44,240 bases of DNA from CAJKWP01 sp964554475 (GCA_964554475.1 CAZKOT010000006.1:1-44240); one strand, 5' to 3'. Shown: positions 16,350-23,987, counted from the first letter of the stretch. Numbers and translations: made by a program. The notes: a model not told the origin generated them from the letters alone.

Positions 16350-18161
16350 TTATGTTAAAACTGCTTTTATGCGTCTCACTCCGGCGCTACAAGATTCTTC
16401 TTTAATAATTTTAAACTTACCTAATTCGCTTGTGTTTTTAACATGCGGTCCTCCGCATATTTCACTTGAAAAAAATCCGCTTTTTTCTTTTGGGTCTAAG
16501 ATTGTGTAAACTTTAACCACATTTGCGTATTTTGAGTCAAAAACGCCAATTGCTCCTCTTTTTTTAGCCTGTTCAACTGTCATTTCCTTCATCTCAATTG
16601 GCAATTTTTCTGTAATTTTCGAATTTACTAAATCTTCAACAAGTTTAATTTCTTCCACAGTCATTTTTCGCTCAAAAGTAAAATCAAAACGAAGTCTTTC
16701 AGCTGTTATGTTCGACCCTGCTTGCTTACATTCACTTTTTAAAATTTTCATTAATGCCACATGGAGTAAATGTGTGGTGGTATGATATTTTGTTTCCATT
16801 TCTCCAAATGAAGAAAGTCCACCTTTAAATTGCCCCACGTTTGCTGTGCGTGCTAATTCTTGATGTTGTTTGTAAGATGTTTCATACTCTTCTCTATTAA
16901 CTGTAAATCCCCTTTCTTGTGCGAGAGAAATTGTTAATTCAAGGGGAAACCCAAAAGTATCATACAGTCTAAAAGCAGCCTTGCCTGAAATTTCTTTTTT
17001 TACTTCTTCAGTTTTACCTTGTTGTTTAAAAAACTCTTCTTTTTTAAGTATACTTGAAATCAACTTTTCGAACTCTTTTTCACCCGCTTCAATGGTTTTT
17101 AAAAATCTATTTTCTTCTTTATTAATTTCATTAAGTATTAAATCTTTATGCTCCAAAAATTCCGGATAAACATCTTTAAAATTTTCAATAAAAATAGAAG
17201 CTATTTCGCAAAGTTTAGAAGGTTCAACAACACCTAAACGGCGAATGTGTAAAATTGCTTTTCTTATTAATCTTCTTAAAACATATCCGGCATCTTTATT
17301 TGATGGAAAAACAGGTGTATTATCACCAAGAATTGCAACTGTGGCACGTGTGTGATCGGCAACAATTCTAAATGAGCGTGTAAAATTATCTTCAGGGAAA
17401 TCAAAATATTTTTTTCCGGAAAGATTTTCTAATTTTATAATTGCATCAGCAAATAATTCGGTTGCAAAAGGACTTGCAAGATTATTTATAAAAGCTAAAA
17501 TTCTCTCAAAACCAAAACCTGTGTCAACACATTTCATTTCTTTTTCTTTAAATTCTTTTTGTGAAATTTGAACATATTGCATGTAAACATCATTACCTAT
17601 TTCAACCAACTTGCCATTAGGAGCAGGATAAAACCACTCATTATCAGGACCACAAGGAGTACCATTCGTGCCAAGTCCCCACCAATTATCTTTTTCAAAA
17701 TGAATTCTGTCATCTGTAATTCCAAGTTCTTTTGCATATTTCACAGCATCGTCATCACGAGGAGCATAATCATTACCAGCAAAAACCGTTGTTTCAATTT
17801 TTTTTGAATTTAGTTTTAAAACTTTTGTTAAAAATTCAAAAGTCCATGACATTTTTTCTTTTTTAAAATAATCTCCTAAAGACCAGTTGCCAAGCATTTC
17901 AAAAAAAGTCAAATGACAATTATCTCCCACCTCATCAATATCTCCCGTTCTAATGCATTTTTGAATGTTACAAAGTCTTTTACCAAAAGGATGAGATTCG
18001 CCCAAAAGATAACGAACAATAGGATGCATGCCTGCAGTTGTAAAAAGTACCGAAGTATCATTTTCGGGGATAAGGGATGCTGAACCAATGTCTTTATGCC
18101 CTTTAGAAATATAAAAATTAAGCCAAGCTTTTCTAAGTTCATTTGCAGTGAAGTTTTTCAT
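16350..18161 (-). CDS. alaS: Alanyl-tRNA synthetase, short form lacking the C-terminal domain
   Basis: This charges tRNA-Ala. The class II catalytic core is intact (TSVLFTTAGM at 36-45, LTFFEMLGNWSLGDYF at 84-99, ADHTRAT at 268-274), followed by the tRNA-recognition helices and the editing domain. The editing zinc site is complete: His460, His464, Cys569 and His573. The protein then stops at residue 603. Usual bacterial AlaRS is about 870 aa and continues with the DHHA1/C-Ala domain. The stop is followed by a normal intergenic region, with no sign of a broken-off remainder, so this is a short enzyme rather than a frameshift. The gene has AAAGGAT upstream and its own promoter. Confidence 0.95.
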   Translation of the reverse strand: MKNFTANELRKAWLNFYISKGHKDIGSASLIPENDTSVLFTTAGMHPIVRYLLGESHPFGKRLCNIQKCIRTGDIDEVGDNCHLTFFEMLGNWSLGDYFKKEKMSWTFEFLTKVLKLNSKKIETTVFAGNDYAPRDDDAVKYAKELGITDDRIHFEKDNWWGLGTNGTPCGPDNEWFYPAPNGKLVEIGNDVYMQYVQISQKEFKEKEMKCVDTGFGFERILAFINNLASPFATELFADAIIKLENLSGKKYFDFPEDNFTRSFRIVADHTRATVAILGDNTPVFPSNKDAGYVLRRLIRKAILHIRRLGVVEPSKLCEIASIFIENFKDVYPEFLEHKDLILNEINKEENRFLKTIEAGEKEFEKLISSILKKEEFFKQQGKTEEVKKEISGKAAFRLYDTFGFPLELTISLAQERGFTVNREEYETSYKQHQELARTANVGQFKGGLSSFGEMETKYHTTTHLLHVALMKILKSECKQAGSNITAERLRFDFTFERKMTVEEIKLVEDLVNSKITEKLPIEMKEMTVEQAKKRGAIGVFDSKYANVVKVYTILDPKEKSGFFSSEICGGPHVKNTSELGKFKIIKEESCSAGVRRIKAVLT

Positions 18162-18185
18162 ATAATTTATCCTTTAATTAGGAAA

Positions 18186-18214
18186 AGTATAATATATTTC
18201 TTTTTATAAAGCAA
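18186..18214 (-). promoter_or_regulatory. alaS promoter
   Basis: On the minus strand, TTGCTT (18209-18214) and TATACT (18186-18191) have a 17-base spacer. The leader is about 18 bases and contains AAAGGAT. No T-box is present. Confidence 0.6.
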
Positions 18215-18255
18215 ATGTTGCACTGTAATCAAATTTCTATTTTGTATTTTGTTAT

Positions 18256-18283
18256 TTGTATTTTATTATTGTTGTGTTATACT
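18256..18283 (+). promoter_or_regulatory. Promoter of the ABC-F gene
   Basis: TTGTAT (18256-18261) and TATACT (18278-18283) have a 16-base spacer. The leader of about 18 bases contains the CAGGAG ribosome binding site, so there is no room for an antibiotic-sensing attenuator of the kind seen before resistance ABC-F genes. Confidence 0.55.
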
Positions 18284-18308
18284 TAGAAAAAAATATCAGG
18301 AGTTTGCA

Positions 18309-19883
18309 ATGTTACAAGCAATAAATGTTTCATTAGGATTTGGCGGAAGAATACTTTTTAAAGACGTCAATTTAAAATTTACAAGAGGTAATTGTTACGG
18401 AATAATAGGAGCAAATGGAAGCGGAAAATCAACCTTTTTAAAAATTTTATCAGGTGAACTTGAACCAAACAAAGGCGAAATTTTAATTGATAAAAAAGAG
18501 CGAATGAGTGTTTTACAACAAAATCAAAATGCCTATGATGATTACACAGTTTTAGACACCGTTCTTTTAGGACACAAAAAACTTTGGGAAATTGGAAAAA
18601 CAAAAGATGAATTGTACTCAAAACCAGATTTTTCCGAAGCAGATGGTATTTTGGCGGGCGAACTTGAAACTGAGTTTGCTGAAATGGGCGGTTGGGAAGC
18701 TGACGGACAGGCAAAAAGTTTACTTTCATCAATTGGGATTTCGGAAGACAAGTTTAATTGTTTAATGAGTGAGATTGACCCGAAGCAAAAAGTTAAGATA
18801 CTTCTTGCTCAAGCACTATTTGGAAATCCGGATATTTTAATTTTAGACGAACCGACAAATAATCTTGACTTTAAAACATCAATTTGGTTAGAAGAATTTC
18901 TTTTAAATTTTGAAAATACAGTTATAATTGTAAGTCATAACCGTCACTTCTTAAATAAAGTTTGTACACATATTTGCGATGTTGATTTTGGACAAATAAA
19001 TATGATGATTGGAAATTATGATTTTTGGTATGAAACAAGTCAACTTCTTTTAAAACAAAAGAAGGAACAAAACAAAAAATCTGAAGAACGGGCAAAAGAA
19101 TTAAAAGACTTTATTGCACGCTTTGCGGCTAATGCTTCAAAATCTCGTCAGGCAACTTCACGAAAAAAAGAGCTTGAAAGATTGACAATTGAAGATATAA
19201 AACCATCATCTCGAAAATATCCTTTTATTGATTTTAAATTTGAACAAGAAATTGGAAAAGAAATATTAATTGTTAAAAATTTATGCTTAAAAGGTATTTT
19301 TAAAGATCTTTCTTTTAGTGTAAATCGAGATGATAAAATTGCTTTTATTGCAAACAACAGTTTAGTTATAACAAAACTTTTTGATTGTCTAACAGGAAAA
19401 ATACAGCCCGACAGTGGTATTATTCACTGGGGAAAAACAATAAAACATACCTATCTCCCACAAGACAATAGCGAATTTTTTGAAGGAAATAAACTTTCAA
19501 TAGTTGATTGGCTTCGTCAATATTCAAAAGACCAAACTGAAATGTATATTCGCGGTTGGCTGGGCAGAATGCTTTTTTCTGGAGAAGAGGCATTAAAAGA
19601 AGTGCGTGTTCTTTCTGGAGGCGAAAAAGTTCGTTGTATGTTTGCAAAAATGATGCTTGAAGGAGGAAATTTTTTAATTTTAGACGAACCAACAAATCAT
19701 CTTGACCTTGAAAGTATTACGGCATTAAATAAGGGAATGACATCTTTTAAAGGACCTGTTCTATTCACTAGTCATGACCAAGAACTTGTTGAAACTGTTT
19801 CAAATAGAATAATTGACATTAAATCTGAAAAAGAAATAATTGACAAATCAATGACTTATCCAGAATATATTAAAACAATATAA
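18309..19883 (+). CDS. ABC-F ribosome-associated ATPase, YbiT/YkpA type
   Basis: This cytosolic protein with two ATP-binding domains and no membrane part acts on the ribosomal E site. NBD1 has GANGSGKST (34-42) and LDEPTNNLD. The linker contains the FAANASKSRQATSRKKEL block typical of YbiT/YkpA. NBD2 has VLSGGEK (about 435) and LILDEPTNHLD. The first signature is replaced by MSEIDPKQK, and the NBD2 Walker A is lost (IANNSLVITKLF where a GxxGxGKST loop is expected). Only one composite ATP site is therefore canonical. The start at 18309 has CAGGAG seven bases before it; an upstream in-frame ATG at 18249 has none. 524 aa. Not obviously a resistance type. Confidence 0.92.
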   Translation: MLQAINVSLGFGGRILFKDVNLKFTRGNCYGIIGANGSGKSTFLKILSGELEPNKGEILIDKKERMSVLQQNQNAYDDYTVLDTVLLGHKKLWEIGKTKDELYSKPDFSEADGILAGELETEFAEMGGWEADGQAKSLLSSIGISEDKFNCLMSEIDPKQKVKILLAQALFGNPDILILDEPTNNLDFKTSIWLEEFLLNFENTVIIVSHNRHFLNKVCTHICDVDFGQINMMIGNYDFWYETSQLLLKQKKEQNKKSEERAKELKDFIARFAANASKSRQATSRKKELERLTIEDIKPSSRKYPFIDFKFEQEIGKEILIVKNLCLKGIFKDLSFSVNRDDKIAFIANNSLVITKLFDCLTGKIQPDSGIIHWGKTIKHTYLPQDNSEFFEGNKLSIVDWLRQYSKDQTEMYIRGWLGRMLFSGEEALKEVRVLSGGEKVRCMFAKMMLEGGNFLILDEPTNHLDLESITALNKGMTSFKGPVLFTSHDQELVETVSNRIIDIKSEKEIIDKSMTYPEYIKTI

Positions 19884-19912
19884 TTTATTCAAAAAATTTT
19901 TAATCAATAAAA

Positions 19913-19945
19913 AGGGAACTTATTTGTTCCCTAAATTTTTTTAAT
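19913..19945. terminator. Bidirectional terminator between convergent genes
   Basis: AGGGAAC (19913-19919) pairs with GTTCCCT (19926-19932) around a six-base loop. T-runs follow on both strands, serving the ABC-F gene (plus) and the signal-peptidase-like gene (minus). Confidence 0.85.
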
Positions 19946-19954
19946 AAAAATATA

Positions 19955-20794
19955 TTAGTTCTTTGGAGGCTTTGGTGGCAAAGATGAATTTGGTCTTGGA
20001 GGAAGAGAAGAAAAGGATTTTGAAGGTTGCCCCGGTGGCTTTGGGGGTAAAGTGTTAGGTCGTTGCGGAAGTGGTCTTTTGGGTTGAGGAGGCAGAACTT
20101 GTGATTTTGCTTGACCCATTGCAAAAGTTTTTGCTGCATCATAGGGCTCATTTGTCGCAGATTGACCTCTATTAAATTTTGCTCGTAATTCCGATGTTGA
20201 TTTAATAACTTCGCTACCAGCTTTTTGAATACTTACTTGTTCAATTATATCAAACACCAACAAAAGAAGAAGAACGCCAAGCGGAACAATTGTACTCAAT
20301 ATAATTGATAAAGTTGAACTAAATCCTCTAATTGCCATTATAACAAACTCATTACCGCTTCCGCTGTAAAGTCCTATTATATTTTCTTCTCCCACAATAT
20401 CACCCTCACCGAAGTCAAATGTCCATTCCTCTTCAATATCTGAAATATTCAAAACCTTTTTAAACGCAATAGGTGAACCTTCATCTTCAACTTCTTCTTC
20501 GCTAATCGGTTTATAATATGCAACATAATTATTTTCTTGAATATTTCTTGGATTAACCTTGTCAACTAAAACATCTTGCCCTTGTGAAAAAGTGTCAATA
20601 TCTTCGAGGATAGTAATAACGCATTTGTTAAAACCAGTTGGAATACCGTTGTTTTGTTTTGTTGTATAAAAAATATAAACGCTAAATGAAGCAATAATAA
20701 GAACTGGAACAAGAAGAACTTTTGTTAGGATTGAAAAAAAACGGTGAAATTTGCTTGTTTCAACTTTTTTTTTACTTTTTCCAATTACTGCCAT
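19955..20794 (-). CDS. Signal-peptidase-I-like (S26/SipW-type) membrane protein without recognisable catalytic Ser, proline-rich tail
   Basis: This 279-aa protein has a transmembrane segment at about 22-46, an extracytoplasmic domain, and a second at about 159-182, followed by a cytoplasmic tail. The domain follows the S26 pattern: QGQDVLVDKVNPRNIQENNYVAYY resembles the GDLVxVxxVxPxxIxxGDVIxY stretch, and GEENIIGLY resembles the later ENIIGKV strand before TM2. Where SMxPT with the nucleophile should stand there is ILEDIDTF, with no aligned Ser, so peptidase activity is doubtful. The last ~48 residues are rich in PPxPxxP-like repeats. AAAAGGGG precedes the ATG. It is monocistronic. Partner and role are unknown. 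Confidence 0.6.
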   Translation of the reverse strand: MAVIGKSKKKVETSKFHRFFSILTKVLLVPVLIIASFSVYIFYTTKQNNGIPTGFNKCVITILEDIDTFSQGQDVLVDKVNPRNIQENNYVAYYKPISEEEVEDEGSPIAFKKVLNISDIEEEWTFDFGEGDIVGEENIIGLYSGSGNEFVIMAIRGFSSTLSIILSTIVPLGVLLLLLVFDIIEQVSIQKAGSEVIKSTSELRAKFNRGQSATNEPYDAAKTFAMGQAKSQVLPPQPKRPLPQRPNTLPPKPPGQPSKSFSSLPPRPNSSLPPKPPKN

Positions 20795-21279
20795 TTTTTC
20801 CCCTTTTAATCTCCGAATAAAAGTTTCAATGCTTTATTATTATTAAAATTTAATATTTTAACCTAGTTTGTTTTTTAGATAATAATTCTTTTTGGTAATT
20901 TTATTTAAACATTTCAATCTCTTAGTTTTATATTTTTTACATACAAACTTCAATGTCAAACAGTACACGAAAACAAAGTAATTTTTGCAAGCAGTTAAAA
21001 AAATTATATAAGAAAATTTTTCTTATTTTTCATAACTTAAGTATAGCATTAAAAAAAAATATAAGTCAAATAATTAAATATAATAAAAATTTTAGTTATA
21101 AAGATTTAATCAAATCACTATAACTAAAAAAGGAAATAACAAGCATAATTATTTATCACAAAAAATACTACATAATGTATAAAGATATCATAATATACTA
21201 CATATAGTTGTAAAAGAAATATATATATTTAAAGCGATTTACTTATTTATTAATCATACTTTTAGATAATTAGACAGCT
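20795..21279 (-). other. AT-rich intergenic region between rpmA and the S26-like gene
   Basis: About 485 bases with no gene. It holds a promoter-like pair and a long hairpin (separate entry) and the direct repeat ATACTACATA (21165-21174 and 21195-21204, 30 bases apart, about three helical turns). The promoter of the S26-like gene must also lie here, but I could not pick it with confidence. Confidence 0.5.
21085..21180 (-). ncRNA. Candidate small RNA ending in a strong hairpin
   Basis: On the minus strand a promoter-like pair, TTTACA (21209-21214) and TATGAT (21187-21192) with a 16-base spacer, would start a transcript near 21180. At 21090-21129 a nested hairpin follows: 11 bp (TTTTAGTTATA/TATAACTAAAA), a 2x2 internal loop, 5 bp (GATTT/AAATC) and a 4-base loop. 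It ends in a T-run on this strand. The product would be about 95 bases. This is a prediction from promoter plus terminator only. It could instead be a remnant leader. Confidence 0.35.
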
Positions 21280-21301
21280 AAAAAAAAACGCCTATTCGGC
21301 G
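21280..21301 (-). terminator. rpmA terminator overlapping the stop codon
   Basis: On the minus strand CGCC-GAATA-GGCG is followed by about eight T. The rpmA TAG stop lies in the hairpin loop, so the coding end and terminator share sequence. Confidence 0.85.
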
Positions 21302-21966
21302 ATTTTTTTAATTTTTTTATTTTCAATTATATTAACAAATTTTTTATTACCTGCATTTATAAATTCAACTTGTCCATTAACGAGGGCAAAAATAGTGTAG
21401 TCTTTTCCAATGCCTGCACCTTTTCCTGGATAGAAGCGTGTTCCTTTTTGCCTAATAATAATTGAACCAGCGGTTACTTCTTTTCCGTTCCCAGCTTTAA
21501 CACCAAGTCTTTTTGCTTGAGAATCTCGTCCATTTTTTGTACTTCCGCCACCTTTTTTATGAGCAAAAAACTGAAGATCAATTTCTTTAACTTTTTCTTT
21601 TGCAATTTCCGGTTTCCATTTTTCAAAAGTTGTTTTTAAAACTTTGTATGCCCCAAGTATTTTATTTTTCGCAACACTTGCATCTTTAGAAATTTTTAAA
21701 TTATCCTCTGTTTTTTCTTTCTTTTCTAATGAATCAAATACTTCAATTAAAGTTTTTATTTGAAAAAACTCGTATCTAATGTCTTCGATTAATATATTCT
21801 CTTGTTCACCTTTAATATTTTGTTGGTCCTTAACAATTTGATTATTTATTTCATTAACCAATTTTTCTACTGTAGAAGTAATAATTTCAATTTCACCAGC
21901 AAAATAGACGAAAGAATTTTCATCGCAGTTAACATTCTTGATTTCATTATTTAATTTCTTTTCCAT
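21292..21966 (-). CDS. rpmA: 50S ribosomal protein L27 with ~134-residue N-terminal prosequence
   Basis: Residues 135-224 are a canonical L27 (AHKKGGGSTKNGRDSQAKRLG, then GSIIIRQKGTRFYPG). Directly before them is LQFF (131-134), the site where Prp cuts Firmicutes L27 after the second Phe. In known Firmicutes the removed peptide is about nine residues. Here 134 residues precede the cut, charged and probably helical (STVEKLVNEINNQIVKDQQN, then EKKEKTEDNL). The start at 21966 has AAGGAAGG seven bases before it. No Met, and no in-frame TTG or GTG with a ribosome binding site, occurs just upstream of LQFF, so the long form is the only plausible product. It is the last gene of rplU-prp-rpmA. Confidence 0.93.
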   Translation of the reverse strand: MEKKLNNEIKNVNCDENSFVYFAGEIEIITSTVEKLVNEINNQIVKDQQNIKGEQENILIEDIRYEFFQIKTLIEVFDSLEKKEKTEDNLKISKDASVAKNKILGAYKVLKTTFEKWKPEIAKEKVKEIDLQFFAHKKGGGSTKNGRDSQAKRLGVKAGNGKEVTAGSIIIRQKGTRFYPGKGAGIGKDYTIFALVNGQVEFINAGNKKFVNIIENKKIKKIAE

Positions 21967-21984
21967 CTCTTTCCTTCCTTTTAA

Positions 21985-22317
21985 TTATATTTTAATTTGC
22001 TTCAATAATAAATATTTTTCATTTCCAATTAAAATATCTTTTAAACTTAATTCTAATGTTTTTAATAATATTTGAGCATTATCAATTTCAATATTATTCA
22101 AATTTAACAAATCAAATGAAATAATACTTTTTTTTCTATCAACTACTACTTCAGGATTTATTTTTAAGACTTTTTTTAATCCCAAAAGTGTTCCTTGACA
22201 TAGTGCTGAAACAGCAGCACAAACAATATCTTTTCCATGTTCGGCAAAGCACGCATGCCCGCTTGCTTCAACTTTAACAATTAAATCATTCTTTTTTATT
22301 ATTTTGACAGTTGTCAT
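21985..22317 (-). CDS. prp: L27 N-terminal processing cysteine protease Prp
   Basis: This is the small cysteine protease that removes the N-terminal extension of L27, which is essential where L27 is made as a precursor. The catalytic pair is visible: His21 in SGHACF and Cys33 in GKDIVCAAVSAL. 110 aa, the usual size. The ATG at 22317 fits the family start; a TTG four codons earlier is also in frame. It begins four bases after the rplU stop without its own Shine-Dalgarno, so it probably relies on coupling. Its substrate is encoded 18 bases downstream. Confidence 0.94.
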   Translation of the reverse strand: MTTVKIIKKNDLIVKVEASGHACFAEHGKDIVCAAVSALCQGTLLGLKKVLKINPEVVVDRKKSIISFDLLNLNNIEIDNAQILLKTLELSLKDILIGNEKYLLLKQIKI

Positions 22318-22321
22318 ATTT

Positions 22322-22627
22322 TTAACCAATTGACATTATTTTTATTTTTGTAAACGGTTGTCTATGCCCATATTTTCGCCTATAATTCTTTTTAGCTTTA
22401 TACTTAAAAACAACAAGCTTATCACCCTTTCCGTGCTCAACAACTTCGCCTTTTACTTTTACTCCTTGAACAAAGGGGGCGCCAATTTTAACCTCTCCAT
22501 CTTTTTCAACTAAAAGAGCATCAAAATCAATTTTTTTTCCAATTTCCAAATCAAGCTTTTCAACAAAAACGATTTGATTTTCGCTTACTTTGTATTGTTT
22601 TCCGCCAGTCTCAATCACTGCATACAT
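22322..22627 (-). CDS. rplU: 50S ribosomal protein L21
   Basis: This is ribosomal protein L21, 101 aa, typical length. MYAVIETGGKQYKVSENQIV at the N-terminus and KKNYRRKYGHRQPFTKIKI at the C-terminus are canonical. GGAGG lies six bases before the ATG. It is the first gene of the standard Bacillota operon rplU-prp-rpmA, transcribed from a consensus promoter with a leader of about 190 bases. Confidence 0.97.
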   Translation of the reverse strand: MYAVIETGGKQYKVSENQIVFVEKLDLEIGKKIDFDALLVEKDGEVKIGAPFVQGVKVKGEVVEHGKGDKLVVFKYKAKKNYRRKYGHRQPFTKIKIMSIG

Positions 22628-22815
22628 TTTTTATTCCTCCGACTTTTTAATCTCGCTAAGTCTTATGCTTTTAATACCCTTGTATTAATTGCACGATAAG
22701 GTGGCATTTCAATAAACAATTAAAGATGCACTTATAGTTTAAAATTGAATTAAGCTGAATTATAATCCCAACATTAAAAACTTATCACTATAAAACCCTA
22801 CTTAAGCGGCACATG
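22628..22815 (-). promoter_or_regulatory. rplU 5' leader, candidate L21 leader RNA
   Basis: About 190 bases lie between the predicted transcript start and rplU. A perfect 7-bp hairpin TTAATAC-AAGG-GTATTAA is at 22671-22688. A GTGCCGC box lies close to the 5' end, and GACTT/AAGTC can pair just before the ribosome binding site. Bacillota often carry a structured L21 leader at this position. I cannot confirm the consensus by eye. Confidence 0.4.
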
Positions 22816-22821
22816 TGAAAA

Positions 22822-22850
22822 ATAATAACACAAAACATTTTTTAAGTCAA
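22822..22850 (-). promoter_or_regulatory. Promoter of rplU-prp-rpmA
   Basis: On the minus strand, TTGACT (22845-22850) and TATTAT (22822-22827) have a 17-base spacer. The match to the sigma-A consensus is strong. Confidence 0.8.
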
Positions 22851-22980
22851 TGTTTTTCAAATTTTGTTTTATAAATAAAAATTTAGCAAATTTTCTAAAT
22901 TAAATAATTTTTTTCTTTTAATCTCTTACTTTTAATTTTTCTTTTTTCAATTAAAAATTACAATTAAAAATTTGATAGGA

Positions 22981-23466
22981 TTATTTTACAAATTCTAAAT
23001 CATCAAGCCAAACAGCAGGTATTCCTCGTCTTGCATTTGCAAGTCTTTCATACATTTCTTCTTGTTGTTTTTTATATTCATTGTATTTTTTTTGAGTAAA
23101 TTCTTCAACCTGTGAAATTGTTTTTAAATTCAATGAATTTTGAACAATTTTTGGAACCCAATCTATATTGTCGCTCAATAATTTTTTACTAATTTCTTTT
23201 AATTCTTTCAAAATTTCTTCAGAATAAATATTCCTTCTAACATTAAAAGATTTAACTCTTCCTATAAAAAAACATACACTAATTATTTCTTTTGCTGCTT
23301 CATCTAAAATATCATTTGGAATTGTCAAAACTAGACCCGTCAATTCATCCTTGTAAATTTTCGGATTACTTTTTACAATTGTTTCTTGAGGGATCATTTT
23401 AACATTTTCAACTAATTGTTTTAATTCATTGATTTCTGTAAAATTCCATATTCTTTTTGCTTCCAT
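22981..23466 (-). CDS. Hypothetical protein, 161 aa, second gene of the attenuator-controlled pair
   Basis: I do not recognise a family. It is soluble, mostly helical by composition, with KKYNEYKKQQEEMYERLANA near the end suggesting a short coiled coil, and a C-terminal GIPAVWLDDLEF that could be a conserved motif. There is no signal peptide, membrane segment or catalytic signature. It starts nine bases after the stop of the 79-aa gene with GGGGT upstream, so both form one operon behind the chained attenuator at 23837-24096. Confidence 0.7.
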   Translation of the reverse strand: MEAKRIWNFTEINELKQLVENVKMIPQETIVKSNPKIYKDELTGLVLTIPNDILDEAAKEIISVCFFIGRVKSFNVRRNIYSEEILKELKEISKKLLSDNIDWVPKIVQNSLNLKTISQVEEFTQKKYNEYKKQQEEMYERLANARRGIPAVWLDDLEFVK

Positions 23467-23475
23467 ATTTTACCC

Positions 23476-23715
23476 CTATTCAAACTGCAAACCATTTACA
23501 TGTTCATGTGCTTCCCAGCAACAATCTTGCATTTTTCTTTTTGCTAGTTCAATTTTTTCATAAATTTCAATTTGCTTGTCTTGAGAAAGATTATCCATAA
23601 GTTTTAATTTTTTTTCTAATTCTATGATGCAATTATTAACATTCTCAATTTTTTGTAGTAAAGTTTTCACTTCTCCTGATAAAACATTTTGTTTCTCAAT
23701 TTGTTGTTGTTTCAT
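23476..23715 (-). CDS. Hypothetical coiled-coil protein, 79 aa
   Basis: This small acidic/basic helical protein has heptad-like stretches (VKTLLQKIENVNNCIIELEKK) and a C-terminal CCWEAHEHVNGLQFE. Two adjacent Cys and two His hint at metal or disulfide chemistry but are not diagnostic. AAGGAG stands nine bases before the ATG. No separate promoter is apparent in the 120 bases upstream. Expression most likely depends on readthrough of the two terminators in the leader. Confidence 0.65.
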   Translation of the reverse strand: MKQQQIEKQNVLSGEVKTLLQKIENVNNCIIELEKKLKLMDNLSQDKQIEIYEKIELAKRKMQDCCWEAHEHVNGLQFE

Positions 23716-23836
23716 TTGTTTTTTCTCCTTTTTATTTTATTTTTTATAATTTTAAATGAATAATAATTTAATATTTTTTTTCATTTTAAATTTTAAATTA
23801 ATGCTTTTTTTAATTATGTGACTTCACTTTTACAAC

Positions 23837-23877
23837 AAAAAACCGCCACTCATTTTTTGTTAGTGACGGTTTTTTTT
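23837..23877 (-). terminator. Second terminator (T2) of the chained attenuator
   Basis: On the minus strand CCGTCACT (23862-23869) pairs with AGTGGCGG (23843-23850, one G-T pair), extended by A-run/T-run flanks and followed by six T. The 5' arm with its A-run is also complementary in 14 of 15 positions to the 3' arm and T-run of T1 (23907-23921). The arm set is flanked by A/T on both sides, so the element may also work on the plus strand. Confidence 0.8.
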
Positions 23878-23905
23878 AAAAAAAAATTGTAAAACGAATT
23901 TTAAT

Positions 23906-23952
23906 AAAAAAACTGTCACTTTATAGCTACGGTTGCCTTAAGTGACAGTTTT
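23906..23952 (-). terminator. First terminator (T1) of the chained attenuator
   Basis: On the minus strand AAAACTGTCACTT (23940-23952) pairs perfectly over 13 bp with AAGTGACAGTTTT (23909-23921) around an 18-base loop and runs into seven T. Its 5' arm overlaps the sequence that can pair with the upstream arm at 23974-23987, so formation is conditional. Confidence 0.85.
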
Positions 23953-23987
23953 AAAATAATTATTAAACTTGATTCACTTAAGCAACC
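23931..23987 (-). promoter_or_regulatory. Antiterminator pairing upstream of T1
   Basis: On the minus strand GGTTGCTTAAGTGA (23974-23987) is complementary over 14 bp, with one bulged base, to TCACTTAAGGCAACC (23931-23945), which contains most of the T1 5' arm. The two helices cannot coexist. The upstream arm contains the last codons and stop of the leader ORF, so a ribosome reaching the stop would cover it. Confidence 0.75.

Noticed and set aside
21096..21146. 16-residue peptide ORF inside the candidate small RNA
   Set aside because: No ribosome binding site before its ATG; kept only as part of the non-coding candidate.
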